DNA of 64,000 nucleotides from assembly GCF_028009165.1 (NCBI RefSeq), contig NC_079243.1, positions 1,178,001 to 1,242,000 on the forward strand, in the 5' to 3' direction. The position numbers and the translations under genes are program-made. This stretch comes from Akanthomyces muscarius. Lineage: Eukaryota > Ascomycota > Sordariomycetes > Hypocreales > Cordycipitaceae. Every line of letters starts with the position of its first letter. The first letter of the stretch is position 1. Of this stretch, positions 55,364 to 64,000 are shown in pieces. The notes under the pieces are model-generated. The model was not told the DNA's origin. It was given only the letters and a program-made list of their open reading frames with translations, and ran no database searches.

Positions 55364-56372
55364 ATGACAGAAGCAGCATCACGACCGGTGCCGATGAAGG
55401 TGCTGTGTCTTGGATACAGCCGGACCGGGACCAGATGCATGTCTAACCACCAAGCTGCCCGGTGAGACGCTTCGCTAACAATGAGCCAACCGCAGCGTTG
55501 AGAGAGGCCCTATTAACCCTGGGCTTTGTCCATACTTACCATACAATGGATGCGGCATTCATCAATACGCGCGACTGTCAAACTTGGCTGAAGTGGCTGA
55601 GAGCAAAACACGATGGCATTGGCAGAATACCAGGACGAAAGGACTTTGATGGCTTACTAGGACATTGTCAGGTAAAGGAGGCGCTTCTGTATCGCTGCAA
55701 GCTCTTTAGTGATGGTACTAACGGTACAATATGGAAGGCCGTGTGCGACATGCCAGCAGCGTACTTTGCAGAAGAACTTCTCGAAGCTTATCCAGATGCA
55801 AAAGTAATCCTCACCACTCGAGACGTAGACAAGTGGCACAAGTAAGAAACCCACACAACCAATTCAATATCGCAAGCCCCAGCTCAAAATTTTCTTTCAG
55901 ATCCGTCACCAATACCCTCGAAGTCGTCGACAACAGCGTATTCTGGGCCACCATCGGCCTCTTCGCCTCGCTCCTACGTATGCCCAACCGCTGGAATTGG
56001 CCCATGTTCCAGAAGCTACACCAGGTGCTTTACAACCACGACTTTCCGCGCAATGGCAAGGCGAGCTTTGAGGCGCACTATGCGCGCGTTCGCGCCCTCG
56101 TGCCCGCTGACCGCTTGCTCGAGTACCACGTGAGTGAGGGGTGGACGCCGCTGTGCGCCTTCCTGGACCGACCGATGCCGGAGGACAACAATACGCCATT
56201 TATCAATCAGACGAGTGAAATCAACGATAAGCTAATGACTATGCATATGGAAAATTTAAAGGCGCAGGGCAAGAGGGTACTGGATATCTGTGCGTACGCG
56301 GCGTTGACGTGGTCAGTCGCCCAGGCGCTGCGGGTTGTCATGGAACGCCAAAACTGGATTACGATGATCTGA
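55364..56372 (+). CDS. Sulfotransferase-like P-loop protein (PF17784-type)
   Basis: The family has a sulfotransferase fold that would bind PAPS; fungal members are largely uncharacterised. The exons are 55364-55436, 55496-55671, 55738-55841 and 55901-56372, giving 274 residues. The 5'-phosphosulfate-binding loop is GYSRTGTRS at 17-25, formed only after splicing intron 1 with a GC donor (AGAT|GCATGT). Other landmarks are LREALLTLGF, GHCQAVCDMPAAYFAEEL across intron 2, and AKVILTTRDVDKWHKSV across intron 3. The C-terminus has a hydrophobic helix (CAYAALTWSVAQALRVV). Intron 2 (66 nt) is a multiple of three and stop-free, so it can be misread as coding. It ends 92 bases from the convergent TauD-type gene, suggesting a shared sulfur context. 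Confidence 0.8.
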
Positions 56373-56464
56373 GACTTTCATGAACATTTTCACGGCTCGG
56401 ACATATAGAAATAATGTAGAGATTCATTTATTTGAACTAGTTGAGAGGTCCCCGTGACACTTGA

Positions 56465-57757
56465 TTACTGCCTGTGCGCCGCGAGTGCTTCCTGGCGCGA
56501 CGAGCTCTGGGGGTCGAAAAACGGGCGCTCGCCGATACCAACAGCGCGGATACCGAGACGGTCGCCCTGGTCCTCGTAGTCGAAGATGGCGCTGTGGAAC
56601 GTGCTACGGTTGTCCCAAATAGCTGCGTGCATCTTGTTAGCCTCCATTACCCCGACACTGAGTCATTCTTCAGAGACACGTACCGATATCGTTGGGGTTT
56701 TGCCAGCGCAGTCGGACCTGCAAGTCGTAGTTCTTGTACACGAGGTCCAGGAACCAGGACAGCAGGTGGGCGCTCTCCTCCTCGGTGACGCCGTTGATGT
56801 GCTTGACGTGGCCGCCGACGGGGAAGACGCTCTTCCAGCCGGTCACGGGGTTGGTGCGCACGACGGGATGGACGGCCTTGAGCTCGGTGCCGACGTTGGC
56901 GGGGTTGCCGCGCGGCTTGTCCCAGAGCGCGAACCCGTTCTTGGTCGCCGTCTTGCCGAAGCCGGGCTGCTCAAAGGTGACGCTCAGGCCCTCGAGGAAC
57001 TTTTGGTACGGCGCGCTGAGCTTGTCGTAGATTTCGTATCCAGAGGCAAAGAGCGTGTCTATCGCAAGCTCCAGTCAGCTTCCATTCTGTCTCTTACGAG
57101 GAATCATATCTGGGTTGGGAAAGGTAGAGGTGCTTACCACCGCCCGTCTTGGGCAGCTGCGAGAGTCGCAGGGAGGAATAGTCGGCGGGAAAAGGCTCAA
57201 AGGCAATGTCGCTGTGCCACTGCGCATTCGTCTGCTTCTTGGTGCTCAGCCCGTCGATAGTCTCCTCCTTGTAGTACTTTTCGCGCTGCACGGAGCTGAT
57301 GATGCTGATCTCGGGATCGTCCCCGCCGAGCTCCCGGCCCGGGTTGAGCAGCGGGTGGACGTGCAGGCCGGACTCGGCCGGGCGGCCGGTGAGCCGGCCG
57401 AGGCGCTCAATCAGCTCCTTTTGCAGGTCGTTGGTCAGGTTATCCTGCGCGCGGAAAACCACGACACCACGCTCAGAGACTTTGAAATAAGATCAGTATA
57501 ACTGAACCATTGTGGCAGTGATGGGTGCGCGTTGTTGTGTACTTACTGGTCACTGCCAAGTCGCGGATGAGTTCGTCCGAGTTGGGTGCTCGGAGGAGCT
57601 CTGCGAGATCCGCTTTGGGATATTCTCTGCCAATACTTGGACTGATCTCGACGGACTCGAGGTCCTTCAGGGCCCCGGTGGTCTGCAGCGGTGCAGTCAC
57701 CTTGCCCTTGGTCGCAACGGGTACGACCAGGGTGGAATCAACAGCGGTGGGTGACAT
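56465..57757 (-). CDS. TauD/Jlp1-type 2-oxoglutarate-dependent dioxygenase
   Basis: Enzymes of this class oxidise sulfonates such as taurine to release sulfite, with Fe(II) and 2-oxoglutarate; yeast Jlp1 is the model. The exons are 57757-57547, 57479-57138, 57058-56684 and 56622-56465, giving 361 residues, a usual length. The iron facial triad is His159 and Asp161 in QWHSDIAFEP and His319 in NRSTFHSA. Arg331 and Arg335 in GDRLGIRAVG are the expected 2-oxoglutarate-binding region. The segment DLAVTISERGVVVFRAQDN is strongly family-like and arises across intron 1. All junctions agree in phase. It shares an 841-base upstream region with the ACS transporter. The substrate could also be another acid, since related fungal enzymes act on herbicides and other acids. 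Confidence 0.88.
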
Positions 57758-58598
57758 TGTATTTGGTTTAAAAAATGGATCAAGCCTTGGTATTATGCCA
57801 ATGTTTCAGAAGACCTTGTCTGTGCCGGTTCTATCTATGTTAGTCTGGGGAGATGTGAATTCGTTATATAGCTATCTTGCGTGGTGCGATTGCCCGAACA
57901 GTTGCCGGTTCGGCGCCGTGAATACAATTACCGAATTCATCGACATTTCCCTTAATACATGCTCAACAGCCGATCCCACAGAGGCTTGAATGATGCATTC
58001 TCCCCTCTTGTTGCGTGCGCTTGCTCTGCTGTCATTGTGTGACGGGTCCCGTTGATGACGCCATACAGCCCGTTGCATATGAACGCCCATATCCCGTCCA
58101 TCGCATTGGTGCGCCACAGCGACAGCAATACTATGCAACGAAATACTGATTGATTATAAACCACATCATATGCTCGCCTTGCCATTGGCGTGCGCTGCAC
58201 ATCCATGAACGGCTGGGGCAAGGCGCAAGGCGGAGGCTTCTCGACGACATCCTCACCTGCACATGTGGGCAGGTCAACTCCGTAGTCGGATTCCATGCAT
58301 TAGCTTGGCATTATTTACGCCAAAAAAAAATTGGGCGCATCTGTCGCCAATTCCATAAATTATGCCGCAATTTGTCTGCCGAAGCGGCCCCTTGTAGATG
58401 TCGTGATGTGCTTCAGCCAAGAAATGTCGAACTGGCCCGGGCCATCGCGGCCTGAAATTCGGGCTCCCGAACGTTGCATCCATGTGTTAGCCTTGGCCAA
58501 ATATCAGCTGAGTTAATGATACATATAACTTCAGATGGTCGTTTTGTGAGACATTTGGAAATAGCAGAAATCTTTCCCTTTTCCGATCAACTACAGAA
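57758..58598. other. Divergent promoter between TauD-type and ACS transporter genes
   Basis: It separates two divergently transcribed genes and may regulate both. I see no gene in it; short frames at 57952-58296 and 58274-58483 on the minus strand have no domain. I did not find a convincing Cys3/MetR-type palindrome by eye. Confidence 0.5.
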
Positions 58599-60784
58599 AT
58601 GTCGACAGTGTTCATCAGCAAGAGCGTTGACAAGAGCTCTGCGGGCTCCTCAACTGTGTCTCTGGACGGAATACCAGAGCTGGGAGCTCCGATAAGCCAG
58701 CGGCAGTCCATTTTCCAGCGAAGTGCGCGAGTTCACAAAGAAGCCATCGCAACGCAGCCGAGTGTGTTTGATGACCCCTCCACCTTGGAGAAATACTACC
58801 CAAAGGATTCATGGTAAGTCTGTAGAACACAATCATGGTCTCCAGCGATTCTAATGCCGCAAATAGGGAAAATTTCCATAGATTTGATCCATTATTTCGT
58901 TGGACATGGGGTGAGGAATCAAGGCTCGTCTGGAAGCTCGACTTCCGTATCATGCTCTGGGCATGCGTCATGTTCATGGCACTGGAGCTCGACCGAGCGA
59001 ACATCCTGCAGGCCTTGACTGATAACTTCCTGGGCGATTTACATCTGACGACCGATGGTAAGCTCAACAACTCATTGCACTCGTTCCACTTTTATACGCA
59101 GCTAATGGGTGCCAGACTACAATCTCGGCAATACCGTTTTCCGCCTCAGTTTCCTCTGCGCAGAGCTGCCATCGCAGCTGGTGTCCAAATGGATGGGCCC
59201 CGATCGCTGGATCCCGCTGCAAATCTCCCTTTGGAGCATTGTTGCCGGGGCGCAGTTCTGGCTCTCTGGTAGAAGCTCTTTTCTCGCGACCCGAGCGCTG
59301 CTCGGCATCCTGCAAGGCGGCTTTATCCCCGACGTAAGTACTGCCCTGTAGCTTGATTGGAGACATGTTGCTGACATCGCACAGATTATCATTTATTTGT
59401 CTTACTTTTACAAGCATGCTGAGCTTACCATTCGGCTTGGCTTCTTTTGGACAGCGTTAAACCTGGCCGATATTTTGTCTGCCGTCATCGCCATGGGACT
59501 GCTGAACATGCGCGGTGTCGCGGGCAAAGCCGGCTGGCGGTGGCTTTTCTTGATCGAGGTACAAGGAATATGCAAACAAATTTCTTCTGCAGGAAGCTAA
59601 CGAAACATCGTCAAACAGGCGTTGCTAACACTTTTGATTGGCGTCTTGTCCTGGTTGCTGATGCCGCCTGGTCCTTGCCAAACCGCCAGTTGGTTCCGAG
59701 GCAAAGCAGGCTGGTTTTCAGAAAGGTGCGTCCGCAGTAATATTCCCATTTCATGACACAGGGCTAATGATCAATTCAAATTTTAGAGAACAAAAGATAA
59801 TCGTCAACAGAGTGCTCCGAGACGACCCTAGCAAGAGCGACATGCACAACCGTGAGCCGGTGACACCGCGACTGCTCTGGAAGAGCTTAAAAGATTACGA
59901 TCTTTGGTATGTATCCAAATTTCATTATAATACGCTGTTTGCCAACTGTCCTTAGGCCGATCTATATCCTGGGGCTAGTATTCATGATCCCAGTCTCGCC
60001 ACAGGCGTTGTACCTCACGTTATCACTGAAAGGCCTGGGTTTCAGCCGCTTCCAATCCAACTTGCTCACAATACCTTCTACCGTCTTGCAAAGTAAGATA
60101 GAGCATCCATTAAACGTGCCCTCTTCTTTACTAACGGTATTTTAGTTTTCAGCATGTTGGGCTTGACCTACCTGGCGGAGCACATGCGCAGTCTCTCTCT
60201 CGTCGCACTGCTGGCACAGATCTGGGCACTGCCGTTCATCATCTACCTCAATGTCGTCAATACCGCCACAGTCAACAAATGGATCATGTTTGCCGTCATC
60301 ACTCTACTTCTGGGGTACCCAAGCGGTGAGCTTCACCCATCGCAGTCCCGGTAAATTGTCAGCCTTGCTAATTGGCCATCAGCCCATCCGATCCAAGTCG
60401 CATGGACGTCGCGCAACTCCAACACTGTGCGTTCTCGGACCGTCTCCGCGGCTACATACAACATGTTTGTCCAGGGCTGCACCATTATTTCTTCGAATGT
60501 GTATCGCGCCGGTAAGTTGACCCAGTCCCGTCAGAAACGCCGCATAGGAAGACTAACCTAATTGTGTAGACGACGCCCCGGACTACAATCGGGGACACAA
60601 GGCAATCCTCGGCGTAGTGTGCATGAATATTGCGCTCTATGCGCTCACAAAAGTTTACTACGTGTTGCGCAACAAGAGCCGAGACGACAAGTGGAACGCC
60701 ATGACTGAGGAACAGAGGCTGGAGTATCTATCAAACCCACCGGACGAGGGCAACAAGAGGCTTGATTTCCGTTTCGCTCATTAG
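58599..60784 (+). CDS. MFS transporter, ACS (Dal5/Tna1-like) family
   Basis: The anion:cation symporter family imports allantoate, nicotinate, vitamins and sulfur compounds at the plasma membrane. There are ten exons: 58599-58813, 58867-59057, 59116-59333, 59385-59558, 59619-59725, 59787-59906, 59956-60092, 60146-60325, 60383-60511 and 60570-60784. This gives 561 residues with all nine introns (49-61 nt) in phase. A cytosolic N-terminus of about 95 residues precedes the first membrane segment. Landmarks are [59 protein letters not shown] and [18 protein letters not shown]. The C-terminal tail is charged. Divergent placement beside a TauD-type dioxygenase suggests sulfonate uptake, which is inference from context. 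Confidence 0.88.
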
Positions 60785-62040
60785 CCGATCCCGTTCATGA
60801 GGCCTCCGCCATCTTATTGCTCAGTGGTGGGATGATGGCGAAGAAGCTCACAGGCTCGGAAAGTTTAGCAATGAAATGAAATGCGCTAATTGGGCTTTGA
60901 ATCTTTATTCTTCAGACTTGAGACTTTGAGACTATGGAAAACGTAAAGCATAAAGTGTGTTGTATACAATCCACTTCCAGGGACTTTCTTTTGGGGTGGT
61001 AAGTAAGATGCTTGCATGACTTCCAACGTTCCATGCCCGGATAGTTTTGCTGGGTGAGGAGGCTCCTGGTAAAGAAGGCCCAGAGTTTGTGTTATGAACA
61101 GCTCTGTGCTACATGTTGGCGAGCGAATTCATAGCAGATGTTTGATTCTGCGCCGCGACTTTCCCGGTTATTCTGGCATCCTTTCAGCCCCTTGACAAGT
61201 GTGCCAGGGGGTTGGTCGCGATGCCCTGCAGCGTGCTCACGCCGGTTCCTGTCCCGCGCGCGCTTGCTCCTGCTGATCGTGCTATCAAAAATTTGCTGGC
61301 AGGAAATGAGTTTAGGTAGACAGTTCAAAAATCCTTGCCGGGCAGATTTACTATTTCCGTGATGACCTTGTGGGCGGCTATTTTGACCGTAGAAGGCCGT
61401 CAACCTTCAATCCAGAAGCAGATCGATTGTCCAGTAGGAGAGTACGATAGAATAAAATTCACTTTCTTCAGCAAGGCTGATCACTTGATCGAGGACAGCA
61501 GTTAGGAGAGTGCACGACAGAATGCCGGTGTCTGTCTAGAAAAGCTTCAGGATTTACGCAGTCGTATCCGCATACTAGCATCTGACATACCGACTACCAT
61601 TCGGCACGACGTAACAAACGACAGAACTGCTGCCTTTGAAGTAGCTACAAATACTCTCAGATTTAAACATGAGAATGCATGAGCGTGCCGTACTTTTACA
61701 ATTCTCGTGTCTACCTGTTTGCTGTGATCGCCTAATCGCTCGAGCCTGGAATGTTGCGAGCCCTACCCTACATCCAAGCTCGTCAAAACGAATCCAGTCA
61801 TGCTGGTGCATCTCCCTTTGCCTGTTAGGCAGTCCATTTTTTGAATCATTTTTCTATCCCTATTAGCCCTTTACAAGCGGTGTCAATGCCATAACTTGAT
61901 CACAGTGGTGAGGGCAGCAATCAGCCACTACTGTGCGCCACTCAGCCACACCTGGCCAGTAGTGACCATGACCTCATAGAAGTCAAGTTCCAAGCTCCCA
62001 CGGTACACCACACAAGACAGGAATGAATATCATCTAGAAA
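60785..62040. other. Intergenic, 1.26 kb
   Basis: It holds the transporter 3' side and the DUF427 gene promoter. I see no gene; short frames at 61092-61403 and 61575-61866 have no domain. Confidence 0.5.
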
Positions 62041-62675
62041 ATGACAAGCAAAGCTCCAATGAACGTGCAGTCATTCCCTCGCCCGCCGCTTCTGGAGCGC
62101 ACATCCAGGCATCTGCAGATCAAATATAAAGGAGAGCTCATCGCGGACACTACCGAGGCGTACTGGGTGCTGGAGACTCACCACCCCCCGAGTAAGTGAA
62201 CTCTTACCGGCCATTCCGCCTTCTGCCGTCCCGAGATATTAGTCTCAGGCACCGGCGAAGAGAAATTGTACGAAAGAAGTACAGCATAAAGTTCCGCAGC
62301 CGCCCACATGACAACTGACTCAGGCACTCTGGTCGTTGGGATATAGCATACTATCTGCCGCCGTCGTCTGTGAAGGTGCCGCTCGCCAAGACCGGACGCA
62401 AGACGTGGTGCGAGTGGAAGGGCATGGCGACGTACTTTTCCCTGCGCCTCGACGGGCTGGAAGACGTGGGCAATCGCATATGGACTTACGAGGCGCCGAC
62501 GGCCGGTTTCGAGCCGATCCGAGGCTTCCTCTCCTTCTACGCCGGGCCCTGGGACTGCTTCGTCGACGGCGAGCAGGTCGTGCCGCAGCCGGGCGACTTT
62601 TACGGCGGCTGGGTGACGGCGGAGCTGCAGGGCATCGTTAAGGGACGTACCGGGAACTTGGATCCAGTTGTTTGA
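62041..62675 (+). CDS. DUF427 domain protein
   Basis: DUF427 (PF04248) proteins are widespread in bacteria and fungi with no settled function. The exons are 62041-62191 and 62347-62675 with a 155-base intron, giving 159 residues, one domain long. The family landmarks are ETHHPPTYYLPP, formed across the splice junction, then KTWCEWKGMATYFSLRL, GFLSFYAGPWDCFVDGEQV and PQPGDFYGGWVTAEL. There is no targeting signal. The intron is longer than most here but has a GTAAGT donor and ATATAG acceptor in phase 1. A small enzymatic or binding role is all that can be said. Confidence 0.85.
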
Positions 62676-64000
62676 TGCGCCGCGAGTCGAGAATGGCGCG
62701 GCGTACGCAATTCCTCTCTGGCGGTTACAAATCAGGGTCAGATATGGCATTATCTAGATTACTTGGTCCCATATTTCACAAGATGTGCTTTCATGATGCG
62801 ATGGCGCCTGATGGCGTGTTGGTCCACATTGCTTTTGAATTTGGCCAAAATCTAATTACGATCCGTTCCGTGATTTCCATCTGGTGCAGAGCACATCCTC
62901 GCAACTACTCAACTACTCATATGAAATAGAGTTTTGCGCAATTGGTTGATTAGGGTTCATGCCGCTCTCGTTCGTGCGGTTAGGGCAATGCTGATGATGG
63001 GCGGCGCAGACCAATGCCCAAGCCCGATTGGCAGTTCCAGCTTTGTTTGCTGGCTTGAGCCTGGCCAAGGCGAAAATAGGCTCAGATGCTGGCAATTACG
63101 CGCGGCCGCAGCAGTGCGGCAGAACTGCCACCACCGAAAGCTGAAACATGAGCAGTGCAGGCTTGGAACGACGGGCGGGCCGGGCGGCGGGCGGGCACTT
63201 GCCGGCAACCCCTATCCGAAACAAGGTTTCTTTTCTTGCTGGTTCAGTTCAGGGGGTTTGACTTGGTCCCAGAGATTTGACGGGCCGCCAGGGCAAGGGG
63301 ACCCGACTGGCGTTGAACTCGCCTGAGTTCCTGGCTAGGGGCCTGGACCAAAAGCTCAGATGAAATGTTATATTATTGGCCCGAGGTGGCGAAGAAACAA
63401 GAGCAGGTTTCGGCCTTGGTTCCCAAGTTGCTTCGTTTAGGACCAGTTTAACGTGGAACCTCGCAGAACAAGAGCGAAGTGCCACCCATCAGCCCCCCTC
63501 TGGCGTGGATCACACAAAGCCTATCAAGATTACCCCACGCCATGAGGGCCTCTGCGGCGGGCTCATTCGTCGTCTTTTGTGCTACTCGTATTGCACATTA
63601 TTATTAGCAATTTCTCTCCGTCAGTGGCGGCCGTGGAACCAATTTCGCGTGGGGGCAATTGGTTGGTGTACCAGTAAACCTGATTATTGGAATGTGCGAT
63701 GATGGAGTCGATGCTCCTTGAGTCCCTCGGACTTTCTGCGCTCAGCGAGGCTCTCTAGGATGTAGTGGTTTCTTACAGGACCGTTCAAAGTGACCTATTC
63801 GTGCGTGCCCGACTCTTGCGGAGTGGACGAGAAGAATAGCATGCTTATGCCCTCATGGCTGCATCGCTGCCGGAGGAACTGCTAGCCAACTAGGGCAGCG
63901 GCCGATTTAGCCTTTCAGATGGGGGCAGGATCACCGGCACTTTTTGCCCTGGCTGAAGCCCGAGAGGGAGTCGATGGCGCCAGTCAGCGCGGGACACTTC
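62676..64000. other. Intergenic to window end
   Basis: No gene is recognised. It has a GC-rich patch at 63170-63200 and short frames without domains. A promoter or exon of a gene beyond the window cannot be excluded. Confidence 0.45.

Noticed and set aside
1..64000. CRISPR arrays, tRNA and rRNA genes
   Set aside because: No regular repeat-spacer arrangement and no tRNA T-loop or rRNA segment was recognised by eye. A tRNAscan or Rfam run would be decisive.

Overview
The window is nuclear DNA of a filamentous ascomycete, most likely a Sordariomycete and possibly Hypocreales; that placement is an inference from gene content. The evidence is short spliceosomal introns (mostly 45-95 nt, GT..AG with CTAAC-like branch sites), genes on both strands with no operons, three Zn2Cys6 regulators, an RTA1-family membrane protein, a G1 glutamic peptidase, an AA11-type LPMO and a fungal sphingolipid desaturase. 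I recognised no tRNA, rRNA or CRISPR. Exon coordinates are hand-made from splice motifs and were checked only by reading phase and fit to protein families.

Layout. 0-5 kb (minus strand): 5' part of a secreted AA11 LPMO, a serine carboxypeptidase and a Rei1-like C2H2 protein. 5-12.4 kb: an accessory block with four small related helical-repeat (TPR-like) proteins in a row on the plus strand. 12.8-16.7 kb: a Zn2Cys6 regulator followed by an FAD monooxygenase. 17.9-24.8 kb: a glycine-rich-domain (GRDP) protein with a Gly/Cys repeat tail and a dynamin-like GTPase with an FG-rich tail, separated and flanked by three copies of a short dispersed repeat. 27.1-32.8 kb: a secreted protein built of four cysteine modules, a second Zn2Cys6 regulator, an RTA1-family protein and a G1 peptidase. 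34.9-39.8 kb: the C-terminal lobe of an APH-type kinase without its N-lobe, a five-exon Zn2Cys6 regulator and a secreted metallophosphatase.

41-51 kb is more conserved: a MSS116-type DEAD-box helicase, then an array of degenerate ~120-150 bp repeats between convergent 3' ends, a cytochrome-b5-fused Delta8 sphingolipid desaturase, a 3 kb gene-poor stretch with one possible small gene, and a Sec14-type lipid transfer protein. 52.7-62.7 kb: an SCP2 sterol carrier with a peroxisomal signal, a sulfotransferase-like protein, a TauD/Jlp1-type dioxygenase, a divergently transcribed Dal5-type (ACS) transporter and a DUF427 protein.

Functionally, the sulfotransferase-like, TauD and ACS-transporter genes form a plausible sulfonate/sulfur-use group. 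The LPMO, carboxypeptidase, G1 peptidase and phosphatase are an extracellular degradative set. The points most worth a second look are the tandem family of small TPR-like proteins, the four-module cysteine-rich secreted protein, the FG-tailed dynamin, the repeat array at 43.5-44.1 kb and the short repeats around the GRDP and dynamin genes.
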